Source: CAZWES01 sp964632395
GTDB lineage: Bacteria; Patescibacteriota; Gracilibacteria; Peribacterales; Peribacteraceae
Reading direction: 5' to 3'
Length of the DNA stretch: 64,000 nt
Assembly (NCBI GenBank): GCA_964632395.1
Contig: CAZWES010000004.1
Location: 1 to 64,000, forward strand
Shown: piece by piece, positions 8,662 through 16,304 of the stretch
How the letters are laid out: each line of letters opens with the position of its first letter
How positions within the stretch are numbered: position 1 is the stretch's first letter
The notes under the pieces: model-generated
What the model was told of the DNA's origin: nothing
Database searches by the model: none
What the model saw: the letters and a program-made list of their open reading frames with translations, nothing else
Position numbers and translations under genes: made by a program

Positions 8662-8733
8662 CTCCCCGTAGCTCAATTGGTAGAGCGCCGATCTCCAAGT
8701 CGGTGGTTGTCGGTTCGAGACCGGCCGGGGAGC
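8662..8733 (+). tRNA. tRNA-Trp (CCA anticodon)
   Basis: The acceptor stem CTCCCCG/CGGGGAG, D arm GCTC/GAGC and T arm GTCGG-TTCGAGA-CCGGC all pair. CCA (8695-8697) preceded by U33 is the anticodon. The anticodon arm is one nucleotide shorter than usual on its 3' side (CCGAT-CTCCAA-GTCGG with a T-G closing pair), which is odd for a single-copy tRNA. CCA is not encoded. Confidence 0.85.
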
Positions 8734-8739
8734 TTTAGG

Positions 8740-8770
8740 GCCTCAAGTTAATTCTTGAGGCTCTTTCTCT
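8740..8770 (+). terminator. terminator between tRNA-Trp and rpoD
   Basis: GCCTCAAG-TTAATT-CTTGAGGC is followed by TCTTTCTCT. It ends the tRNA-Trp transcript and overlaps the convergent rpoD stop. Confidence 0.75.
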
Positions 8771-10166
8771 ATGCCGCAACCTTCGCACAACTATCGCATT
8801 TCTCCACCATTCCCTCGCCCTCGGGATTTGGAACTTCCACGAGCGTGCCCTTGCCGCAGAATGGGCAGGGCGGTCCGAATGCACCAGCTACTCCAGAGAA
8901 TCCAGCTCCCTGCAAAGCCTGCATCAACTCCTCTGTGGAAACATCTTCGCGGATGGAAGAGGAGCGCGGGTGATCGCGCATCTTCTGCAAAACTTTTGCT
9001 TCAATTTGACGGATTCTTTCACGGGTAACCCCGAACTCTTTTCCGACTTCTTCCAGCGTATGCCCGATGCCGTCCGATAATCCGAACCGCATCTCAATAA
9101 TTTTCCTTTCGCGTGGGGTCAAAAACTTTAGCATGTCGTGGACGCTTTCTTTTTTGAGTTGCTTGTTTGTGGATTCAAATGGAGAGACTGCATCTTTATC
9201 CTCAATAAAGTCCCCCAGAGTGTTATCTTCCTCCGATCCAACCGGAGCTTCGAGTGAAATGATGTCCTGGCTGATCTTCAGGATATGGCGGACTTTTTTG
9301 ATGTCCATTCCAAGTTCTACTGCAAGTTCTTCCACAGTCGGCTCTCGTCCAAGCTCCTGCACAGTTCGTCTCTGCGTGTGTGTCAATTTATTAATTGTCT
9401 CCACCATGTGAACAGGAATTCGGATCGTGCGTGCCTGATCTGCGATCGCGCGGGTGATCGCCTGACGAATCCACCATGTTGCGTATGTGCTGAATTTGAA
9501 TCCACGCTCGGGGTCGAACTTTTCAACCGCGCGGAAGAGGCCGATGTTTCCTTCCTGAATAAGATCAAGGAAAGAAAGCCCGCGACCGATGTACTTCTTC
9601 GCAATACTGACGACCAATCTCAAATTAGCCTCCGCAAGTTGTTGCTTGGCTGAGGGATCGCCTTTGCGGATGCGCCTTGCAAGTTCTACCTCGCGCTTTG
9701 CATCAATTAGTGGAACGCGCCCGATCTCCGAAAGATACATGCGAACCGAGTCATTGCTGATTTCCAGCAGATCTACCTCGCGTTCTTTCTTGCGCTTTTT
9801 CGCTTCATCCTTCGGTAGATCCTTGGTCAGCTCATCCACCGGAATACCGGCTGTGGCAACCACATGAGTAAGGTCGTCATCGTCTTCGTCTTCGTTGTCC
9901 TTCTCATCTTTTATTCCATTCTTCTTTTCCCATATGAGCGAATCCTTCACATCAATCACTTCAACTCCAAGACCCATGAAGAGTTCATACACATCATCCA
10001 GCAATTCAATATTTTGCTCGCCATCGGGAATTGCGGTCATAATTTCCTGATGAGTCACATAGCGCTGTTCGCGCCCCTTCTTGATAAGATGTTTTATTTC
10101 CAGCGGAAACTTCTTTAAGTCGTCATCCGTCGGTTGGACTATGAATTTACGGGGGTGGGAGGCCAT
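8769..10166 (-). CDS. rpoD: primary sigma factor RpoD/SigA with C-terminal zinc ribbon
   Basis: This 465-residue sigma-70 factor directs RNA polymerase to housekeeping promoters. It has a region 1.1-like N-terminus, an acidic linker (DEDDDD, near residue 95), region 1.2 (DSVRMYLSEIG), region 2 with SFLDLIQEGNIGL and KFSTYATWWIRQAI, region 3, and region 4 ending in VTRERIRQIEAKVL. Canonical proteins stop shortly afterwards. This one continues about 50 residues to a C-x2-C...C-x2-C zinc ribbon (Cys 434, 437, 457 and 460), which is unusual. The start lies 8 nt behind a TATACT box, so the mRNA is probably leaderless. Confidence 0.95.
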   Translation of the reverse strand: MASHPRKFIVQPTDDDLKKFPLEIKHLIKKGREQRYVTHQEIMTAIPDGEQNIELLDDVYELFMGLGVEVIDVKDSLIWEKKNGIKDEKDNEDEDDDDLTHVVATAGIPVDELTKDLPKDEAKKRKKEREVDLLEISNDSVRMYLSEIGRVPLIDAKREVELARRIRKGDPSAKQQLAEANLRLVVSIAKKYIGRGLSFLDLIQEGNIGLFRAVEKFDPERGFKFSTYATWWIRQAITRAIADQARTIRIPVHMVETINKLTHTQRRTVQELGREPTVEELAVELGMDIKKVRHILKISQDIISLEAPVGSEEDNTLGDFIEDKDAVSPFESTNKQLKKESVHDMLKFLTPRERKIIEMRFGLSDGIGHTLEEVGKEFGVTRERIRQIEAKVLQKMRDHPRSSSIREDVSTEELMQALQGAGFSGVAGAFGPPCPFCGKGTLVEVPNPEGEGMVEKCDSCAKVAA

Positions 10167-10174
10167 GTGAGGAG

Positions 10175-10180
10175 AGTATA
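10175..10180 (-). promoter_or_regulatory. -10 box of rpoD (leaderless)
   Basis: TATACT on the minus strand lies 8 nt before the rpoD ATG. No Shine-Dalgarno sequence fits between them. Confidence 0.55.
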
Positions 10181-10225
10181 AGGGAAAATTGAGGGAGGGG
10201 AAGGGACTTCCTTAAGGAAATTCCA

Positions 10226-10320
10226 AGCACCAAATTCCAAAAGAATTCCAAATCTCAAATAACAAAGCCTTTTGAGATTTGGAATTTGAGATTCTTTTGG
10301 TGCTTGGAATTTGGTGCTTT
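10226..10320. repeat. word-repeat palindrome (CACCAAATTCC family)
   Basis: It is built from variants of CACCAAATTCCAAAAG and CAAATCTCAAA followed by their reverse complements, forming a long imperfect hairpin between dnaG and rpoD. A second copy is at 17745-17847. It probably also stops transcription from dnaG. Confidence 0.7.
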
Positions 10321-10324
10321 TTTA

Positions 10325-12052
10325 TCACCCCGTCATCGCCGTCAACTTAAGCACCTTCTGGTACTGCGTAAGCAGCTTCTCCTCATCCAATTTCTTTCCC
10401 TCATCACGTGCGCTTTTGATCTCTTCGATCAACTTCATTTGTTTTGTACGCAGGGTATCCTGATTAACTTTTCGGCAGAGGCTCTTTAGCTCAACTTTAG
10501 ATTTTTCCTCCGACCACGTTCCAAAATGTTCTTCGCAATAGAGCTGTAGGATTGATGCTTTCTCGCGAATGCTCTCAGGTAAATCATCGGGCTTGATATC
10601 TTCTGCATTCTTTTCTGCAAGGTCTTTGAGTGCATGATAAAGCTCGAGTAGATTTTCTTCTTCCGGCTCCAGCATTTCTTTTGTTATTGAGAGGTGGGCG
10701 GGGTATGTGAGGAACAGTCCAAGCAGAATTTGTGTTGACTGGAATGGTGATGCAGCTTCTCTGCTTTTTTCTTCCTCACGCTTTTTTGCAATCTGACTCT
10801 CTTTTTTCAGATCATCTTCCAACGCCGTGATTGTTGTGCCGATGAATTCGGAAGCATTTTTCACCGCCTCCTCTTTTTCCACTGCAGACGGGATGGAGTT
10901 TACCAAAGGCATGATTTTTTGCAGGATTGCGCGTTTTTCCATCTTTGACTCTTTGAGTTTTGCAAAAAGCGCATCCAGATACGGAATTCCGCCTTCCTCA
11001 CACACACCCTTCAGGGCATCTGGTGCATTATTCACACATTCATCCGGGTCTTTCCCTGCAGGAATTATCAAAGACCGGACATCCAGGTCCTGTGCTTTGC
11101 AAAGCAAAAACGCGCGCTCGGCTGCGTCTTCTCCGGCGGCATCCTGATCAAAGCAGAGGAGTACGCGGTCAGCTGTGCGCTTGAGTATCAAGGCATGTTG
11201 CTCAGTCAAAGCTGTTCCGGAAGCCGCAACAACGTTTTTGATGCCGATTCTGTGGAAGGCCAGAACGTCAAAGTATCCCTCAACCATTATCACGGTTTTG
11301 GTTTTGCGGATTGCCTCTTTTGCGTGAGAGATTCCATAAAGTGCAGTTGATTTGTTGTACAGCGGTCCATCCGGAGAGTTGATGTACTTTGCATCATCTT
11401 CGCCCAGCGTTCTCCCTCCAAAGCCGATGATGTTCGCATGCACATCCAAAATTGGAAACATCAACCGGTTCCGGAATCTGTCATAGATCCGCTCTTCCTG
11501 TAATTCCTTCTGAATACCGAGCCCTGCCTTCATAATCTCCGACCGCGAGAATCCTTTTTTAAGCAAATGCGTGTAAGTTGCATCAAACGAATCCGGTGCG
11601 TAACCGATTGCAAAAGATTTGGAAATCTCAGGTGAGATCGACCGATCAGTCAGATATTTGATGGCCTTTTCATTCTCATTAAGCGAAACCTTGTAAAAAA
11701 GCGCAGCCTCCTCCAGACACTCCCTCAGTCTGATTTTCTCATCCTTTGTTGGCCCGGGCGTGAAAGCCTTCTCCCTCGGCAGCTCCACGCCAGTCTTCTC
11801 AGCCAGATCCTTGATGGCCTGACGAAAATCGACTCCCTCAATCTCCTGATAGAAACTGAAGATATCGCCACCCTTTTGGCATGGGAAGCAGTACGCAATT
11901 CCCTTATCCGGCGAAACGGTCAAACTTGGCCGAGTATCATTATGGAAAGGGCAAAGACACACAAAATTCCTGCCTTTCTTCTGTATTTGGCAGTACTGGC
12001 CTACAAGCTCCTCAATCGGGAGACGTGCTTTGATTTCGGAGACGGGATCCAT
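10325..12052 (-). CDS. dnaG: DNA primase
   Basis: DnaG makes RNA primers at the replication fork. The protein has 575 residues. The N-terminal CHC2 zinc finger is intact (CPFHNDTRPS...CFPCQKGG, residues 35-65). The TOPRIM core contains VEGYFDVLAFH and FDQDAAGEDAA. The C-terminal third, which should bind the DnaB helicase, is diverged and charged. It lies upstream of rpoD on the same strand, the classical dnaG-rpoD order, but with a repeat in between. Confidence 0.95.
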   Translation of the reverse strand: MDPVSEIKARLPIEELVGQYCQIQKKGRNFVCLCPFHNDTRPSLTVSPDKGIAYCFPCQKGGDIFSFYQEIEGVDFRQAIKDLAEKTGVELPREKAFTPGPTKDEKIRLRECLEEAALFYKVSLNENEKAIKYLTDRSISPEISKSFAIGYAPDSFDATYTHLLKKGFSRSEIMKAGLGIQKELQEERIYDRFRNRLMFPILDVHANIIGFGGRTLGEDDAKYINSPDGPLYNKSTALYGISHAKEAIRKTKTVIMVEGYFDVLAFHRIGIKNVVAASGTALTEQHALILKRTADRVLLCFDQDAAGEDAAERAFLLCKAQDLDVRSLIIPAGKDPDECVNNAPDALKGVCEEGGIPYLDALFAKLKESKMEKRAILQKIMPLVNSIPSAVEKEEAVKNASEFIGTTITALEDDLKKESQIAKKREEEKSREAASPFQSTQILLGLFLTYPAHLSITKEMLEPEEENLLELYHALKDLAEKNAEDIKPDDLPESIREKASILQLYCEEHFGTWSEEKSKVELKSLCRKVNQDTLRTKQMKLIEEIKSARDEGKKLDEEKLLTQYQKVLKLTAMTG

Positions 12053-12121
12053 TCATCGTGAGGGGAATCGAGCGATGGGATGTGGATCATAGCACGTGCG
12101 CAGAGGATGACGTTACCTTTT

Positions 12122-12676
12122 TTATAGTTTGCACAATTGACCTACGATGTGAGCAGCAGTTTTCCTTACAGTAAACCCAACTTTTCTCTCATCAGTTAGA
12201 ACCTCATCTTTGATGTTAATGTCGTGTATATCTTCAAGATCCATAAAGAACTCCAATAAATCGTGAGAATCGTAGCCAATCAGATCTTTGCAGCTACTTC
12301 CCCAATTCACTTTTTCAGGCTCTGTGCCAGCAATGTTTTGTAGAACTACCCGAATTGTTTGAAATATGTCATCCAGAACGGCCTTTTTAACTCCAGGACT
12401 ATTATTGTGTGAGATCATTAAAAATTTTCTTGCAAGGGCCTGTACTTCCTGACGACTCATATCTGATTTATCTGCAATGTCGGATGCAATTTCGGGGTTC
12501 TTGATAAGAGCGATTGCCACAACAACTGTTTCTTCGTTGCAATAAGGTTCAGGTGCTAGTTGTGCAAACTTGCACATCTTTTGTTCTAGGAGCTGTGGTT
12601 TAATCGATTGTATAAGTTCTTCAGTACTTCTTTCGATTGGCCTTTTGTCTGCACTCTGTAGTTCTGTTTCTTGCAT
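12122..12676 (-). CDS. protein with C-terminal acyl-carrier-like domain
   Basis: This protein has about 184 residues. The last 75 resemble a phosphopantetheine-binding acyl carrier domain: GYDSHDLLEFFMDLE matches the usual (G)xDSLDxVELxMxLE helix-2 signature, with Ser as the candidate attachment residue, followed by an acidic INIKDEV helix. The N-terminal 100 residues are helical and unrecognised. No fatty-acid synthesis genes are nearby. The start at 12676 is chosen because the ATG at 12706 overlaps the leuS stop. The latter cannot be excluded. Confidence 0.5.
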   Translation of the reverse strand: MQETELQSADKRPIERSTEELIQSIKPQLLEQKMCKFAQLAPEPYCNEETVVVAIALIKNPEIASDIADKSDMSRQEVQALARKFLMISHNNSPGVKKAVLDDIFQTIRVVLQNIAGTEPEKVNWGSSCKDLIGYDSHDLLEFFMDLEDIHDINIKDEVLTDERKVGFTVRKTAAHIVGQLCKL

Positions 12677-12705
12677 GATGGTTTGGTGGTAAGAAATGGA
12701 TAACA

Positions 12706-15618
12706 TTAGACAACAAGACTCACCAACTTTCCAGCAACATACACCTCTTTTTTCACGGTTTTTCCGGAAATGTACTTCTGCACGTTCTCGTGAGCTTTTG
12801 CCTGCGAAATTGCCTCTTCTTCGGAAATATCGGCCGGAACCTCCAAATTTGCACGAACTTTGCCGTTTACCTGCACAACCAGTGTGAAGGTGTTGGAGAT
12901 TAGCTTGGATTCATCATAAGTTGGCCAGTCGGATTCGATTACGAAGCCTTTGGAACCCGTGAGCTCCCACATTTCCTCGGCGAGGTGGGGGGCGAGGGGG
13001 GCGAGAAGTTTGGTAAAAGTAATTGCAGTTTCTTTTATAACTGATCCTGCTTTTTCCATCTCGTTCAAAAGAATCATCAGTGCGCTGATTGCGGTGTTGA
13101 AGTTGAATGTAGAAATATCATCAGTTACTTTTTTGATTGTTTGATGGAGCAGGGGAGTCACGGATGATGAATCCTCTTTGGCTGATATTTTTTGTGAATC
13201 AGAGAAGTAGGAGTAGATGCGTTTTACAAAGCGGTCCATGCCTTTTATTCCGCTATCGTTCCAGTCGCCGCCGTGCATGAATGGTCCCATGAACATCAGG
13301 TACATCCGGAAAACATCTGATCCGTATTTCTCTACAAAGTCATCAGGAGAAACCACATTCCCGCGCTTGCTCATTTTTGAACCCTTGTGCGTTATGAGCC
13401 CCTGATGGACCAGGCGCTGGAATGGTTCCTCTGCTTTTATGTGTCCAAGATCTTTAAGGACCATCGTTACAAAACGTGCGTATATCAGGTGCATGCAGGC
13501 GTGCTCGGGACCCCCGATGTAGAGATCAACAGGCATCCACTTCTTTTCAATACCTTTTGGAATAAATTCTTTTTGGCTGCCTTCCGAGAGAAATCGGAAT
13601 TGATAGAAGCTGCTGCAGACGAATGTGTCCATTGTGTCCACTTCCGGCCGCCAACCCTTTCCGAATATTTTTTCCGTGCGTTCAACAAATTCTTTCGATT
13701 GCGCGAGTGGAGATTTTCCTTTTGGCTTAAATTCAACGTCGGTTGGAAGTTTCCAGGGCAGATGTTTTTCCGGGATCGGATGAGGATTTCCTTCCGGGTC
13801 ATAGACAATTGGGATAGGTGCTCCCCAGTAGCGTTGTCGGGAGATGAGCCAATCACGCAGGCGATAAGTTGTTACTCGTTTGCCCCATCCTTTTTCCACA
13901 AAGTAATCCATAATTTTTTCTTTGGCATCCATGATTTCCATGCCATCCAGAAAATCTGAATTTGTCATGGTTCCGGCTTCTTCCTGAACCTGTTCGATGC
14001 GTGTGATATCGGAGGTGTCTCCATCGGGTCCAATCACCACACGAACGACTGGAAGATCGAAAGTTGTTGCGAACTCGAAATCACGCACGTCGTGGCCTGG
14101 CACTCCCACAACTGCACCTGTTCCAAATCCTGCGAGGACAAAGTCGGAAACCCAAATAGGCATTTTCTCCCCATTTAGATTATTGATCGCATAATGCCCG
14201 GTAAAAACACCTGTCTTCTTTTTGCCTTCCTCCTGCCTCTCAAGTTCAGTCTTGTTCATAGACTTTTTGATGTAATCATCAACTTCCTTGTTGTTTCTGG
14301 AAACCATACGGGCAAAAGGATGTTCAGGTGCTAGGACAACAAAAGTGGCGCCAAAATTGGTATCAGGCCGCGTTGTGAAAGTTGTTATAGTTATCGGTAA
14401 TTTCGACAGAATTCGCCCATTTTCCTCAACATTGCCATTCTTTGGGTTTTGTTGGATGTAATTTAAAACTGATTCAAATTGTTCCAGGTTTGTTACTTCT
14501 TCGAAGTGGTTGCCTTTAGCCCAAACAGGTCCTTGCCTGTCGTACTGTTCGTTGAAATCGTGGGCGCTGCCTCCTTTTAGCTTCCTGACAATATCCTTTT
14601 CCAAGTGCCTCCCTTTTTCAAACGAAATAAGCAAATGAAGGTGTTCCAGCATTGCACATGCCTCATGAAGAATTATGTTATGCCTTTTTGCAACTGCACC
14701 GATAATTCTAAGCATAGAAGATGCGATTTGTGATTTGGAAAACAAATTTTCTCTGTTCTTTGGTTCTATGGTTATGTGAACAGTACGCTTAGTGGGCTGA
14801 AGCCCGGTTGATTTCGTATCGTTAACCCCGCCCTTAAGGGCGGGGTTAACGCAACTATCGTTATCGGGCTTTAGCCCTTCATCCCAACCTATAACTCCGC
14901 GCTTAATACCTTCAATCTCATAAATAATATCGATTCCGCGCTTTTTTCCAATCCAGTTTTTCTGCATCAGTTTAGTCTTTTCCGGCCATTCAATTTTTTC
15001 AAGGCCTTCAAGCAACTGATCGGAATATTTTGTGATCTTCCAATACCACTGTGTTAACGGCTTTTGTACCACTTCGTTATCACACCGCTCACATATTCCA
15101 TCCCAAACCTGCTCGTTTGCAAGAACCGTTTGGCAATCCGGGCAAAAGTTCACATTTCCCTCTGAGCGGTATGCAAGATTGGAATTGTACATCTGCAAAA
15201 ATAGCCACTGTGTCCAGCGGTAGTATTCGGACTCGGATGTGTTCAGTGTTTTGCTCCAGTCGTATGTGCATCCCATTCGTTTGTATTGCTTAACCATATA
15301 CTCAACATTTTCCTGAGTCGAATCGTGCGGGTGCATTTTTTTCTTAATTGCATTGTTCTCCGCGGGCAAACCGAACGCATCAAATCCTATTGGGTGGAGC
15401 ACGTCCTTCCCGCACATTTTCATAAAGCGGCTGAACGAATCCGGAGTGGAATACTGGAACCAGTGCCCAACGTGCAGGCGGGATCCGCTTGGGTATGGAA
15501 ACATAACCAGGCAGTAATAGGGATTCTTCGCTTTCTTAAGATCAACCTTGTACACACCGGATTCTTCCCAGCGTTTTTGCCATTTGGATTCGATGGTGGA
15601 GGGGTCGTAGGTGGGCAT
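12706..15618 (-). CDS. leuS: leucyl-tRNA synthetase with in-frame HUH transposase insertion
   Basis: LeuRS charges tRNA-Leu. At 970 residues it is well above the usual length. The HIGH-type motif is LHVGHW (near 48-53) and the KMSKS motif is SKMSKRGN. The editing (CP1) domain has TTFTTRPDTNFGATF at about 412. Between EIEG (237) and ITITTF (409) about 167 residues are inserted. They contain a complete IS200/RAYT-like Y1 transposase domain with H-L-H at 326-328 and a candidate tyrosine at 387 (YIQQNP). The frame is intact throughout. A TATACT box 16 nt upstream of the start abuts a second REP copy. Confidence 0.93.
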   Translation of the reverse strand: MPTYDPSTIESKWQKRWEESGVYKVDLKKAKNPYYCLVMFPYPSGSRLHVGHWFQYSTPDSFSRFMKMCGKDVLHPIGFDAFGLPAENNAIKKKMHPHDSTQENVEYMVKQYKRMGCTYDWSKTLNTSESEYYRWTQWLFLQMYNSNLAYRSEGNVNFCPDCQTVLANEQVWDGICERCDNEVVQKPLTQWYWKITKYSDQLLEGLEKIEWPEKTKLMQKNWIGKKRGIDIIYEIEGIKRGVIGWDEGLKPDNDSCVNPALKGGVNDTKSTGLQPTKRTVHITIEPKNRENLFSKSQIASSMLRIIGAVAKRHNIILHEACAMLEHLHLLISFEKGRHLEKDIVRKLKGGSAHDFNEQYDRQGPVWAKGNHFEEVTNLEQFESVLNYIQQNPKNGNVEENGRILSKLPITITTFTTRPDTNFGATFVVLAPEHPFARMVSRNNKEVDDYIKKSMNKTELERQEEGKKKTGVFTGHYAINNLNGEKMPIWVSDFVLAGFGTGAVVGVPGHDVRDFEFATTFDLPVVRVVIGPDGDTSDITRIEQVQEEAGTMTNSDFLDGMEIMDAKEKIMDYFVEKGWGKRVTTYRLRDWLISRQRYWGAPIPIVYDPEGNPHPIPEKHLPWKLPTDVEFKPKGKSPLAQSKEFVERTEKIFGKGWRPEVDTMDTFVCSSFYQFRFLSEGSQKEFIPKGIEKKWMPVDLYIGGPEHACMHLIYARFVTMVLKDLGHIKAEEPFQRLVHQGLITHKGSKMSKRGNVVSPDDFVEKYGSDVFRMYLMFMGPFMHGGDWNDSGIKGMDRFVKRIYSYFSDSQKISAKEDSSSVTPLLHQTIKKVTDDISTFNFNTAISALMILLNEMEKAGSVIKETAITFTKLLAPLAPHLAEEMWELTGSKGFVIESDWPTYDESKLISNTFTLVVQVNGKVRANLEVPADISEEEAISQAKAHENVQKYISGKTVKKEVYVAGKLVSLVV
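14407..14906 (-). mobile_element. RAYT/IS200-like Y1 transposase domain inserted in leuS
   Basis: The inserted DNA codes for TVHITIEPKNRENLF, then AMLEHLHLLISFEKG (the HUH pair), then RKLKGGSAHDFNE, GPVWAKGNHFEE and VLNYIQQNPKNG. This is the motif order of REP-associated tyrosine transposases. It has no obvious start codon of its own. Its 5' side carries a full REP palindrome (14794-14877). The exact junction is a half palindrome (TAACTCCGCGCTTAA, 14892-14906) identical to part of the copy at 15642-15726. Confidence 0.85.
14794..14877. repeat. REP-like palindrome, copy 1 (inside leuS)
   Basis: The layout is GGGCTGAAGCCC, spacer, a perfect 30-bp palindrome (14821-14850, arms GTTAACCCCGCCCTT), spacer, GGGCTTTAGCCC. 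It is translated in frame as part of LeuRS. Confidence 0.85.
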
Positions 15619-15634
15619 GATAAATGTTGAGGTG

Positions 15635-15640
15635 AGTATA
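15635..15640 (-). promoter_or_regulatory. -10 box of leuS
   Basis: TATACT lies 16 nt upstream of the leuS ATG and touches REP copy 2, which must therefore supply the -35 region. Confidence 0.45.
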
Positions 15641-15641
15641 A

Positions 15642-15726
15642 CGGGCTAAAGCCCGTATTTAAAAAGCACGTTAACTCCGCGCTTAAGCGCGGAGTTAACG
15701 TAACTGTCGTTGTTGGGCTTTAGCCC
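15642..15726. repeat. REP-like palindrome, copy 2 (upstream of leuS)
   Basis: It has the same architecture as copy 1: CGGGCTAAAGCCCG, a perfect 32-bp palindrome (15669-15700, arms CGTTAACTCCGCGCTT), then GGGCTTTAGCCC. Confidence 0.85.
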
Positions 15727-15729
15727 GCG

Positions 15730-15753
15730 CCCAGCGGAATTTATTCCGCTGGG
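15730..15753. repeat. 24-bp palindrome CCCAGCGGAAT family
   Basis: CCCAGCGGAATT is followed by its reverse complement. A degraded partner (ATTCCACTGGGG...GTGGAAT) follows at about 15800-15830. With REP copy 2 these fill the 330-bp gap upstream of leuS. The rest of that gap shows no gene. Confidence 0.6.
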
Positions 15754-15913
15754 AGAGGAAAAAGAAGTGGATTCCCGGTAAGGGGTGGATGGATCAGGAT
15801 TCATTCCACTGGGGTTAGAAAAAGTGGAATGATCTCCTTTGGGAGTGAAGGGAGAAGGCGGTAAAGGGCCTGAGTTTGGGAAAGATGGATGCGCCACAAG
15901 AAACATTATAAGT

Positions 15914-15941
15914 TTGACAAAACCAAATAAGCAAGTAAAGT
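15914..15941 (+). promoter_or_regulatory. sigma-70 promoter, leaderless gene
   Basis: TTGACA (15914-15919), a 16-nt spacer, then TAAAGT (15936-15941). The ATG at 15949 follows 7 nt later. Confidence 0.7.
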
Positions 15942-15948
15942 GTACATC

Positions 15949-16281
15949 ATGAGAACAGTCGACCGTTATTATGACAGGGAGGGGGATATTTTTCAGACAC
16001 CTGTAGCCGTTGTCAGGAGGTCTGTGGACGCTCAAAGTAGTCGTCTTTGGCATTTGAGAAACAACATTCATAGGTACTTGAGGTGTTGTTTGCGTGCAAA
16101 GCCAGATGATGAAGAAGTATTATTCGTTCTGGAAGATCTTGTTTTTAACGGAACATTCCAAGCGGTTCGAGCAGATATGTTTGATGAGTTATTGAAACAT
16201 CAAAATAGGGGTCACTACATGAGAATTATGCAAGATGCTCTTCGTGAGAGAAATATTGAGAGAAAAAGCCAAAGAGCATGA
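15949..16281 (+). CDS. hypothetical protein
   Basis: This is a 110-residue basic protein of unknown function. It is soluble and helix-rich, with a charged N-terminus (RTVDRYYDREGDIF) and an Arg/Lys-rich end. The start at 15949 is set by the strong promoter 7 nt upstream. An ATG three codons earlier would lie inside the expected promoter-start gap. It precedes der on the same strand. Confidence 0.6.
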   Translation: MRTVDRYYDREGDIFQTPVAVVRRSVDAQSSRLWHLRNNIHRYLRCCLRAKPDDEEVLFVLEDLVFNGTFQAVRADMFDELLKHQNRGHYMRIMQDALRERNIERKSQRA

Positions 16282-16304
16282 CGTGGTAGAATATGGCTCC
16301 ACAC

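Noticed and set aside
15646..16071. Long minus-strand frame upstream of leuS with repeats FSNPSGMN/FSSPSGIN
   Set aside because: It is the translation of REP and CCCAGCGGAAT palindromes, and its 5' part runs antisense to the promoter and start of the 15949 gene.
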